A stretch of DNA of 8,907 nt from an uncultured Devosia sp. Lineage in GTDB: Bacteria > Pseudomonadota > Alphaproteobacteria > Rhizobiales > Devosiaceae. The position numbers and the translations under genes were made by a program. Location: NCBI GenBank assembly GCA_934553185.1, contig CAKTFF010000065.1, positions 1-8,907 of the forward strand. The letters run 5' to 3'. The notes under the pieces are model-generated. The model was not told the origin of the DNA and ran no database searches. It saw only the letters and a list, made by a program, of their open reading frames with translations. Positions 1 through 5,925 of the stretch are shown in pieces. The first letter of the stretch is position 1. Every line of letters begins with the position of its first letter.

Positions 1-1
1 G

Positions 2-373
2 GTCTCGGCGATGACCGCTGCCGGTGCGATTGGCGGATTGCTTGGAGCTGTTTTCGTCCAAGGCCGCGCCTTTGGCAATCTGTCGGTCGACTTCGATGGA
101 AACCTTGCTTTTGAAGGCATCCTGATCGCCATCGTTGCCCGCAGTCGGCCGCTCGCTGTTCCAGTAGTTGCGCTGTTCTACGGCTACCTGCGCCAGGGCG
201 CCCAACTGATGGGCCTGCGCACCGACGTGCCCAGCGAAATGATCGGCGTGGTTCAGGCCATCATCATCCTCTTGGTCGCCTCATCCTTCAGCCTGCCGGG
301 CAAGAAGGCGGTCGGGCGCCTGTTCCGCCCGGCACCGGCCGCTACACCGACCGCTGAGGGAGCCGCACGATGA
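2..373 (+). CDS. ABC transporter permease, nucleoside/simple-sugar (BmpA-YufP type), 3' part only
   Basis: This is the C-terminal 123 residues of an inner-membrane permease. The frame is open to the left edge, so the gene starts outside the window and the ATG at 11 is internal. The visible part has the pattern of the last membrane segments of YufP/NupP-like permeases: a Gly/Ala-rich helix, a short loop, then a stretch (AFEGILIAIVARSRPLAVP) matching the family's 'G-x-x-x-IAVALLGRxxPxG' region, then GxxQLMGLRTDVPSEMIGVVQ and a last hydrophobic helix. The cytoplasmic tail is short and rich in Ala and Pro. The stop codon overlaps the start of the next permease (ATGA, 370-373), as expected for two subunits of one heterodimeric channel. 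The family imports nucleosides or related compounds; the substrate cannot be read from this fragment. Confidence 0.88.
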   Translation, partial: VSAMTAAGAIGGLLGAVFVQGRAFGNLSVDFDGNLAFEGILIAIVARSRPLAVPVVALFYGYLRQGAQLMGLRTDVPSEMIGVVQAIIILLVASSFSLPGKKAVGRLFRPAPAATPTAEGAAR

Positions 374-1320
374 TTGAACTGCTGATGACCATGTTCTCGG
401 CGACCTTTTTCGTCACCGTGATCCGCACCACGACGCCCCTGCTTTTCGCCACCCTCGGCGGTCTCCTGAGCGATCTTTCCGGCGCCCTCAACGTCGCGCT
501 GGAAGGCATGATGCTGATCGCGGCGCTCACCGCCGTGATCGTCTCTGTCTATGCGCCCTGGTATGTGGCTGTACTGGCGGCCATGCTGTCGGGCGGCCTT
601 CTGGGAGCGCTGATGGCGTTCTTTCACCTCAAGCTTAAGGCCGACATCATCCTGGTTGGCTTTGCCGTCAACATCCTGGCCACCGGTGGCACTGTCTTTG
701 CTCTTGCAACAGCCACAGGCGGCGACAAGGGCACCTCCATCAACCTCCAGAGCAAGGCCGTTCCGGCAGTCACCATGCCGTGGCTCGACGCCATCCCCGG
801 TGTCGGACCCGTGCTCCGCAGCCTCCTGTCAGGCCACTCGATCCTGAGCTGGTTGGGCGCGCTGACTGTGTTCCTTGTCTGGTACTTTCTGTATCGCACC
901 CCGTGGGGCCTGTGGCTGCGCGGCGTTGGCGAATACCCGGCCGCTCCCGAAGCCGCAGGCATTCCCGTGGGCAAGGTCCGCGCCTGGAGCCTTGTGGCAT
1001 CGGGCGCCCTGACCGGTATTGGCGGCGCTCAACTGGCCATGTTCAACTATGTCGGCTTCACCCGCGACATGACCTCAGGCCGCGGCTTTATTGCCCTCGG
1101 GGCCGTGCTTCTCGGCGCCCGCCACCCGGTTGGCGCCATGCTTGCAGCGCTGCTGTTTGGCGTCTTTGAAGCGCTGTCCATCGTCATGCCCAACCTCTTC
1201 AACTGGCTCCCAAGCGAGATGATCCAGACTATTCCTTTCGTGGTGACCATCCTGGCGCTGGTGCTGTTCAGCTACCGCGCCCAGCGCGCCATGAAGGTGC
1301 GAACCCTGAGCAAGATATGA
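370..1320 (+). CDS. ABC transporter permease, nucleoside/simple-sugar (YufQ type)
   Basis: This is a complete 316-residue inner-membrane permease, the expected partner of the preceding one. It has about eight or nine hydrophobic segments. Near residues 175-220 is the cytoplasmic coupling loop of the family, with the characteristic pattern LRGVGEYPAAPEAAGIPVGK followed by a Ser/Gly-rich helix (ASGALTGIGGAQ). SGRGFIALGAVLLGARHPVG follows near residues 236-255, a hallmark of YufQ/RbsC-like permeases coupled to BMP-family (BmpA) binding proteins. The start is well supported: a GAGGGAG ribosome site at 356-362 lies 7 nt before the ATG, inside the end of the upstream gene. The 3' end overlaps the deaminase by ATGA. 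It presumably forms a channel with the upstream permease, driven by an ATPase encoded outside the window. The neighbouring deaminase suggests purine nucleosides or bases as cargo; this is inference. Confidence 0.92.
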   Translation: MIELLMTMFSATFFVTVIRTTTPLLFATLGGLLSDLSGALNVALEGMMLIAALTAVIVSVYAPWYVAVLAAMLSGGLLGALMAFFHLKLKADIILVGFAVNILATGGTVFALATATGGDKGTSINLQSKAVPAVTMPWLDAIPGVGPVLRSLLSGHSILSWLGALTVFLVWYFLYRTPWGLWLRGVGEYPAAPEAAGIPVGKVRAWSLVASGALTGIGGAQLAMFNYVGFTRDMTSGRGFIALGAVLLGARHPVGAMLAALLFGVFEALSIVMPNLFNWLPSEMIQTIPFVVTILALVLFSYRAQRAMKVRTLSKI

Positions 1321-3179
1321 GCCTGCCCGACGACCTCATCCTCAATGCTGCCGACGAAGTCGTCATCCGCCAGCACCTGCTCTTGGTATCGCTGGGCAAG
1401 GAGCCTGCCGACCTAGCCATGGAAGTTGGCCGTCTCTTGGCGGTACATGCCAATCACTGGATGGAACGGCAGGAAATCATCGTCTCGGGCCGCCGCATCG
1501 CCTATGTCGGCCCGATCGGCTCCTACCGCGGGGAAGTGAAGCAGCGTGTCAGCTACCCTCACCTCTCAGCCGTGCCCGGCTTTGGCGAAGTGCACAAGCA
1601 CATCGAGTCGACCCACCTGACACCCGAGTTCGAAGCAGCCCTGGTTTTGCCCCGCGGCAACACCTGGACCTGCGAAGCCAGCCACGAATTTGCCAATGTG
1701 AACGGCGCCAAAAACACCGAGTTCTGGCAAAAAGCGCGGATGGCCGGTTCGCCCCTCAAGGTCTTCATCCAGCCCGGTTCGGCCGTTCCCCCCAGCGCCT
1801 GGGAAGAAAGCGGCGGCTATTATGGCTATGACGAGCAGAAGCGCTCCCTCCGCGATGACCTGTCGGTCACCAGCCTTGACGAAGTCATGGATTGGCCGTC
1901 GGTCTGGGACCCGACCAATCCGGGCTACGGGCGCATGTGGGGCATGATCCGCGCCACTTTCGAGATGCGCGGCGTGGTCGAAGGACACGGCTCCGGCCTC
2001 GTCGACCCGCATGACATATCGGCTTTTGCCGCCGCCGGCCTCAGCTCCGATCATGAAGTCTGGGCACTCGATGAAGCCTGGGACCGGCTGATGCGCGGCC
2101 TCTTCACCGAACTGCGTCCCTTTTCCTACGACGCCATCATCCCTGGCCTCCTTGAACGCGGGCTCAAAGACTGGAGCAACATCGCCTTTACGACGGACGA
2201 CCGCAGCGCCACCGATACGCTCAAGGACGGCGCCACCGACCACAATGTCCGTCATGCGATCAGCTATGGCCTCTCACCCGAGATCGCCATACAGTGCGCA
2301 ACGATCAATCCGGCGCGCCACATGCGCATCGACCAGTGGGTCGGCTCCATCACGCCCGGCCGCTATGCCGACCTGGTTTTGCTTGACGACGTCGAGACGG
2401 TTTCGATCCGCCACGTCTATGCCGATGGCCAACTGGTCGCAGAGGGCAAGACTTTCACCGGGCAGACCCCTGTAATCAACTGGCCCGAATGGGCCACCAA
2501 CACCCTGAATATCGGCCGCATGCTTTCTGCTGCGGATTTTGCCATCTCAGCCGAACCGGGCCGGGACACCATGACTGCCGCCGTTCTCCGTCCCTTCCAC
2601 TGGAACGAGGATTTCCTGACCGAAGACCTGCCTGTCGTCGACGATCTAGTGCAGCGCGACCCCGCGCGGCTGATCACCAAATGGTCGATGATTGATCGCT
2701 ATCGCGGCGACGGCGCAGTCGCGTCCATGTTCTGGACCGGCTGCGGTCCGGAAGACCCGGACACCGCCTTAGCCTGCTCGGTCGCCCATGACTCGCACAA
2801 TGTCTGGTGCATCGGCTCGTCCGACGCAGCTATGGCCATGGCCGTCAACCGGCTGGGCGAGATCGGCGGCGGCTGGGCGCTGGTGCATCGTGGAGAACTG
2901 GTAGCAGAAATCCACCTGGAGGTTGCAGGCCTCATGACAGCCCGCACGGCCCAAGCCTTCGACGAGGAGAACCAGGCCTTCCTCCAGCGAGCCGCGCAAG
3001 TCACCTGGATGTACCAGCCGGCAGCCATGAACCGCTGGAAGCCAGGCTTTCCCGAATTCTTGATCTTTGCCACGCTCACCTGCTCGCCCTGGCGCTGGGT
3101 GCTCGTCGCGCCCTCAAAGCTTGCGCCCAGCGGCTTCGTCAATGTGCAGACGGGAGAAACCCACCCTGTTGTCTGGTAG
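1317..3179 (+). CDS. Adenine deaminase-like amidohydrolase
   Basis: This 620-residue cytoplasmic metalloenzyme belongs to the adenine deaminase (Ade, COG1001-type) family, whose known members convert adenine to hypoxanthine and ammonia. Motifs in order: PGFGEVHKHIES (H93, H95 as metal ligands), CEASHEFANVNG (H123), LDEVMDWP (E189, likely bridging carboxylate), VEGHGSG (H224), SSDHEVW (H246) and FTTDDRSATD (D294 or D295). Then come INPARHMRI, the GSITPGRYADLVLLDD strand of the composite beta-sandwich, and a C-terminal Ade domain with VAHDSHNVWCIG and GGGWALVHRGELV ending in AGLMT. All expected catalytic positions are present, so it is probably active. It is somewhat longer than typical Ade, and the segment before H123 reads E-A-S where textbook Ade has A-D-P, so the exact substrate is uncertain. 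It overlaps the permease gene by ATGA and has only a weak ribosome site, which suggests translational coupling and a role in using the imported purine. Confidence 0.85.
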   Translation: MSLPDDLILNAADEVVIRQHLLLVSLGKEPADLAMEVGRLLAVHANHWMERQEIIVSGRRIAYVGPIGSYRGEVKQRVSYPHLSAVPGFGEVHKHIESTHLTPEFEAALVLPRGNTWTCEASHEFANVNGAKNTEFWQKARMAGSPLKVFIQPGSAVPPSAWEESGGYYGYDEQKRSLRDDLSVTSLDEVMDWPSVWDPTNPGYGRMWGMIRATFEMRGVVEGHGSGLVDPHDISAFAAAGLSSDHEVWALDEAWDRLMRGLFTELRPFSYDAIIPGLLERGLKDWSNIAFTTDDRSATDTLKDGATDHNVRHAISYGLSPEIAIQCATINPARHMRIDQWVGSITPGRYADLVLLDDVETVSIRHVYADGQLVAEGKTFTGQTPVINWPEWATNTLNIGRMLSAADFAISAEPGRDTMTAAVLRPFHWNEDFLTEDLPVVDDLVQRDPARLITKWSMIDRYRGDGAVASMFWTGCGPEDPDTALACSVAHDSHNVWCIGSSDAAMAMAVNRLGEIGGGWALVHRGELVAEIHLEVAGLMTARTAQAFDEENQAFLQRAAQVTWMYQPAAMNRWKPGFPEFLIFATLTCSPWRWVLVAPSKLAPSGFVNVQTGETHPVVW

Positions 3180-3190
3180 CGTTCCAGCCG

Positions 3191-4090
3191 CTAAGCAAGC
3201 GTCGCCTTGCGCAGACCCACCCAGCGATTGAAGCGTGCCAACGCCACGCCGAACCCGATCAGCAGCAACCCGCCGCCCAGGATCGACAGCGGATTTGCCC
3301 CAAGCGCAATGAACCACTGCGTAAAGAAGTGGATGGCGCCAAATACGGCGACTGCATTGACGGCCCATCGACGGTTGGCGAACACGGCCCAACTGCCGAA
3401 AAGCAGCAGCGCCAGCGCCCATGCCACCGAGAAAACCCCGCCAGCCCAACCAAGCCCGTCATCGCCAAACAACGATCCGAGGAAAAAAGCTGCGTTGATA
3501 AGAATGATGCCGGTGCGCATGCCGATGATCGCCAAACGCTCATGCGCCGGACTGACCCGCAGTGACACCAGATAGAGCGCAAGAACCAGCGCTGCCAGCG
3601 CGACGATCGCGACCGCCAGTGAATGCGTTGGCGTCCACAATGTGACATCCAACGTGATGGTTAGGGCAAAAGCGATCACTGCCAGAGCGGCAAGTAGGCC
3701 CGACCGGGCAAGGATCGCTGCGCCCGCCGTTGCCACCGTCAACGCCACCCGCACCAGCAAATGCTCGCCATAAAGCCCGCCTACGCCACCCAACAGCGCC
3801 AGCGCGCCCACGACCATGATGATCTGCGCGAACACCGACCAGCGCACCACGCCTGTCAGCCGCAGCCACAGTCCGGCGGCAAACAACACTGCACCAAGCG
3901 CCATCGCCGTCTGCAGCGTGGGCACCAGCACACCAACGCCGATGGCCACTGCCGTGGCGCCCAGCCCAAACAATACATTTGTGCCCAGTTCGCCGGTCTC
4001 GGCGGCAGCATAGCCCTTGAGCCGCTCCGCCTCCATCTGGGTCAGCTTGCCCTGCACCACCAGCGCGTCCAGATCGAGGGTGACTTTCAT
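3191..4090 (-). CDS. Multi-spanning membrane protein of unknown function (DUF2157-like)
   Basis: This 299-residue protein has a soluble N-terminus of about 35 residues (KVTLDLDALVVQGKLTQMEA, then an Ala/Glu-rich stretch) followed by about ten closely packed hydrophobic segments. The arrangement of a short 'G-x-(I/L)-(S/T)-x-x-(E/Q)-A' helix before the membrane part recalls DUF2157-type predicted membrane proteins. That is a resemblance only, and no catalytic or transport motif is visible. The frame opens with a TTG at 4096, but the ATG at 4090 is preferred because an AGGA site (4099-4102) lies 8 nt upstream of it and only 2 nt from the TTG. The gene converges on the deaminase with an 11-bp gap and no obvious strong terminator. 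It is transcribed divergently from the Old Yellow Enzyme gene, with which it may share a control region. Confidence 0.75.
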   Translation of the reverse strand: MKVTLDLDALVVQGKLTQMEAERLKGYAAAETGELGTNVLFGLGATAVAIGVGVLVPTLQTAMALGAVLFAAGLWLRLTGVVRWSVFAQIIMVVGALALLGGVGGLYGEHLLVRVALTVATAGAAILARSGLLAALAVIAFALTITLDVTLWTPTHSLAVAIVALAALVLALYLVSLRVSPAHERLAIIGMRTGIILINAAFFLGSLFGDDGLGWAGGVFSVAWALALLLFGSWAVFANRRWAVNAVAVFGAIHFFTQWFIALGANPLSILGGGLLLIGFGVALARFNRWVGLRKATLA

Positions 4091-4098
4091 GCTCAAAT

Positions 4099-4102
4099 TC
4101 CT
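4099..4102 (-). promoter_or_regulatory. Ribosome binding site (AGGA) fixing the start of the membrane protein
   Basis: AGGA on the minus strand lies 8 nt before ATG 4090. It lies only 2 nt before the in-frame TTG at 4096, too close to serve it, so the ATG is the likelier start. Confidence 0.6.
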
Positions 4103-4164
4103 GCGTTTAGTGGCGAAGCTACCGGAATCTGGCTAACACACCATTGACCCGCATGCGCGCGTCA

Positions 4165-4186
4165 TTCATCGGCACTTGCCGATGAA
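4165..4186. promoter_or_regulatory. Perfect palindrome, candidate operator between divergent genes
   Basis: The arms TTCATCGGCA (4165-4174) and TGCCGATGAA (4177-4186) are exact inverted complements separated by 2 bp (CT). The site is 60 bp upstream of the Old Yellow Enzyme start and 75 bp from the membrane-protein start, in a 155-bp divergent gap. A TTGACC hexamer at 4144-4149 could be a -35 box for the plus strand; its -10 region would fall in the palindrome, although no good -10 match is visible there. The 2-bp centre suits a dimeric repressor better than an RNA hairpin. Nearby are two weaker repeats: GCGCC/GGCGC arms (4209-4225) and the 8-bp palindrome GATGCATC (4195-4202). The regulator is unknown. 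Confidence 0.55.
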
Positions 4187-4245
4187 GCGCAGAGGATGCA
4201 TCTATGACGCGCCATTCTTCGGCGCACTAATCGCAAGAGCCCTTT

Positions 4246-5376
4246 ATGTCCCAGCTGTTTTCCCCCATCACCCTGCGCGGTCTAACGCTGCGCAACCGCA
4301 CGGTTGTCGCGCCCATGTGCCAATATTCCGCACAGGATGGCTTTGCCAACGACTGGCACTTCGCCCATCTCAGCCGCTTCGCCATCGGAGGCTTCGGACT
4401 GATCGTGGTGGAAGCCACCGGCGTGGTGCCCGAGGGCCGCATCAGCTATGCCGACCTGGGTCTTTGGAAGGACGAACAGATCGCGCCGCTCAAGCGCATC
4501 GTTGATTTTGCCCATAGCCAGGGGGCCGCAGTGGGCATCCAGCTTGCCCATGCCGGCCGCAAGGCATCGACGCCCGTCCCGTGGCGCAACGGCTTCGATG
4601 AGACCGATGCCGAAAAGCAGGAGCTTCATTTCGAGAGTTGGACGCCGGTCGCGCCAAGCGCCGAAATCCATGCCGAAGGGAAGAACTTCACGGCGCCCAC
4701 CGCCCTCGACGAGGCGGGCATTCGCAACATCATCGATGCCTTTGTTGCCGCAACCAAACGGTCTGAGCAAGCCGGCTTCGACACGGTCGAAATCCACGCC
4801 GCTCACGGCTACCTCCTCAACCAATTCCTCTCCCCGCTCGCCAACAAGCGCACTGATCGCTATGGCGGCTCACGCGAAAACCGCATGCGCCTTCTGCTCG
4901 AAGTCACCGACGCAGTGCGGGCGGTCTGGCCCGAGCACAAGCCGCTGTTGGTCCGTCTTTCGGTGACCGACTGGCACAGCGAAGGCTGGCAGGTCGAGGA
5001 CAGCATCGCCCTCACCAAGGAACTGAAGGCCCGTGGCGTTGACGCCATCGACGCATCGAGTGGCGGGTTCGAAGGCGCAACGATCCACGCAGTCGCTGAA
5101 TACCAGGTGCCATTGGCGAGCGCCGTGCGCAACCAGGGCGGTCTGCCCACTATGGCCGTAGGCCTGCTTGGAGACCCGCAGGGTGACGAAGCGATCATCG
5201 CCCGTGGTGATGCCGACTTTATCGCCCTGGCGCGTGGTGCGCTTGAGGATCCGAACTGGCCCGTTCACGCCCGCCACGAACTGGGCGAGCGAAACTATGA
5301 TCTCTGGCCCAACCAAGTGCGTCGTGTTCGCGATCGCGACCGCTCGCTGGGCCAGCGGGAATGGAAAACCACGTAA
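4246..5376 (+). CDS. NADH:flavin oxidoreductase, Old Yellow Enzyme family (YqjM/NamA-like)
   Basis: This 376-residue cytoplasmic FMN enzyme has a TIM-barrel fold; the family uses NAD(P)H to reduce activated C=C bonds of enones, and some members also reduce nitro compounds. Motifs follow the thermophilic-like (YqjM) class: VAPMCQYSA with C25 and Y27 near the flavin, GIQLAHAGRK with Q99, HAAHGYLLNQFLSPLANKR with H184, H187 and Y189 (substrate-binding His pair and Tyr), TDRYGGSRENR, VRLS with R237, and the C-terminal phosphate-binding part ending ALARGALEDPNWP. Its length is slightly above YqjM because of an extra tail rich in Arg and Asp. The ATG at 4246 gives the expected N-terminus (LFSPITLRGLTLRNR), though its ribosome site is weak. 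It is probably transcribed alone: a palindrome lies upstream and a strong stem-loop 14 nt after its stop. The physiological substrate is unknown; detoxification of electrophiles is a reasonable guess. Confidence 0.93.
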   Translation: MSQLFSPITLRGLTLRNRTVVAPMCQYSAQDGFANDWHFAHLSRFAIGGFGLIVVEATGVVPEGRISYADLGLWKDEQIAPLKRIVDFAHSQGAAVGIQLAHAGRKASTPVPWRNGFDETDAEKQELHFESWTPVAPSAEIHAEGKNFTAPTALDEAGIRNIIDAFVAATKRSEQAGFDTVEIHAAHGYLLNQFLSPLANKRTDRYGGSRENRMRLLLEVTDAVRAVWPEHKPLLVRLSVTDWHSEGWQVEDSIALTKELKARGVDAIDASSGGFEGATIHAVAEYQVPLASAVRNQGGLPTMAVGLLGDPQGDEAIIARGDADFIALARGALEDPNWPVHARHELGERNYDLWPNQVRRVRDRDRSLGQREWKTT

Positions 5377-5389
5377 GAGACCGCCATGT

Positions 5390-5419
5390 GATCGCGGCAA
5401 ACGCAAATTTGCCGCGATC
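5390..5419. terminator. Strong stem-loop after the Old Yellow Enzyme gene, candidate terminator
   Basis: The arms GATCGCGGCAAA (5390-5401) and TTTGCCGCGATC (5408-5419) pair perfectly over 12 bp around a 6-nt loop (CGCAAA). It starts 14 nt after the stop at 5376 and ends 53 nt before the next start. There is no T-run after it, so it is not a classical intrinsic terminator. It may be a transcript 3'-end stabiliser, a Rho-linked site or a DNA operator. A second perfect palindrome, GCAAATTTGC (5403-5412), is nested in it and could compete for pairing. Confidence 0.55.
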
Positions 5420-5458
5420 GGAGCACCACATTGATGGATCGGCTGCGCTGCGCCATTC

Positions 5459-5464
5459 AGGGAG
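5459..5464 (+). promoter_or_regulatory. Ribosome binding site (AGGGAG) for the small exported protein
   Basis: AGGGAG ends 8 nt before the ATG at 5473. It favours that start over upstream in-frame TTG 5431 and ATG 5434, which would put a charged extension ahead of the signal peptide. Confidence 0.65.
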
Positions 5465-5472
5465 ACACGAGC

Positions 5473-5913
5473 ATGGATACCAAGGCCGCAATTTTAGCGC
5501 TGATGAGCGTTTGGGGCGTAGGCACCTGCGCCACTCTCCCCGCCACCGCGCAGGAAGCTCCTGACACCGCCGAAGAGGATGTGTCCGCCGAAGACAGGTC
5601 GGACAATGCCCTGCTCAACAAGGTCTGGGTCCGTTCGGACGCCGACGAGGCCCTGCCCGGCCCCATGCAGATCTTTCTAGGTGACGGGACGCTGGTGTCC
5701 GACAGCTGCTGGGAAACCTACCGTCTGTCGCGCTGGCAGCAGGTCTCTCCAGAGGCAATCAGCTGGGAGGAAGACGGCATGACCATCAATGCCGACATCA
5801 CCGCGCTGAGCGACAGCGAACTCGTGTTGAACCTTAAGCTGGGTAACGAGACTGTGGAACAGCGCTATGTTTCAGCCACCGTTCCCTATGTGTGTCCCGA
5901 CATGATCAAATAG
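5473..5913 (+). CDS. Small exported protein of unknown function
   Basis: This 146-residue protein begins with a typical Sec signal peptide: MDTK, a hydrophobic stretch to about residue 25, and an A-T-A site with likely cleavage after A26. A lipoprotein signal is unlikely because the sequence before C19 (V-G-T) is a poor lipobox. The mature part starts with an acidic, probably flexible stretch (about 27-45). A compact domain follows, with WVRSD, FLGDGTLVSDSCWETYRLSRW (positions 68-88, C79), SWEEDG, alternating hydrophobic and polar beta-like segments (INADITAL, ELVLNLKL), and a final ATVPYVCPD (C141). The two cysteines C79 and C141 could form a disulphide in the periplasm. The SCWETYRL...VPYVCPD pattern looks like that of a conserved hypothetical family, but I cannot name a domain or function. 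A good ribosome site supports the start. It converges on kup, with a 9-bp gap. Confidence 0.8.
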   Translation: MDTKAAILALMSVWGVGTCATLPATAQEAPDTAEEDVSAEDRSDNALLNKVWVRSDADEALPGPMQIFLGDGTLVSDSCWETYRLSRWQQVSPEAISWEEDGMTINADITALSDSELVLNLKLGNETVEQRYVSATVPYVCPDMIK

Positions 5914-5925
5914 GCCTTTGGCCTA
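5911..5925. terminator. Small hairpin spanning both convergent stop codons, possible bidirectional terminator
   Basis: TAGGCC (5911-5916) and GGCCTA (5920-5925) pair around a TTT loop. The left TAG is the stop codon of the small exported protein, and the right CTA is the TAG stop of kup on the other strand. In the kup direction the hairpin is followed by TTTG, a minimal U-tract. With a 6-bp stem this is a weak terminator at best. Confidence 0.4.

Noticed and set aside
1566..2255. Minus-strand open frame of 229 codons inside the deaminase gene
   Set aside because: It is fully antisense to conserved Ade motifs, with no ribosome site logic and no family resemblance; a codon-bias shadow.
3172..3195. 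Possible terminator between the deaminase and the convergent membrane-protein gene
   Set aside because: Only a 4-bp CTGG/CCAG pairing without a T-run is present; too weak to call.
4209..4225. GCGCC/GGCGC hairpin just upstream of the Old Yellow Enzyme start
   Set aside because: Five-base GC arms with a 7-nt loop are common by chance in this GC-rich DNA; mentioned with the larger palindrome but not called on its own.
4176..4505. Plus-strand 109-codon frame starting before the Old Yellow Enzyme
   Set aside because: It overlaps the enzyme's conserved N-terminus in another frame, and its sequence is rich in Arg, Pro and His as shadows are.
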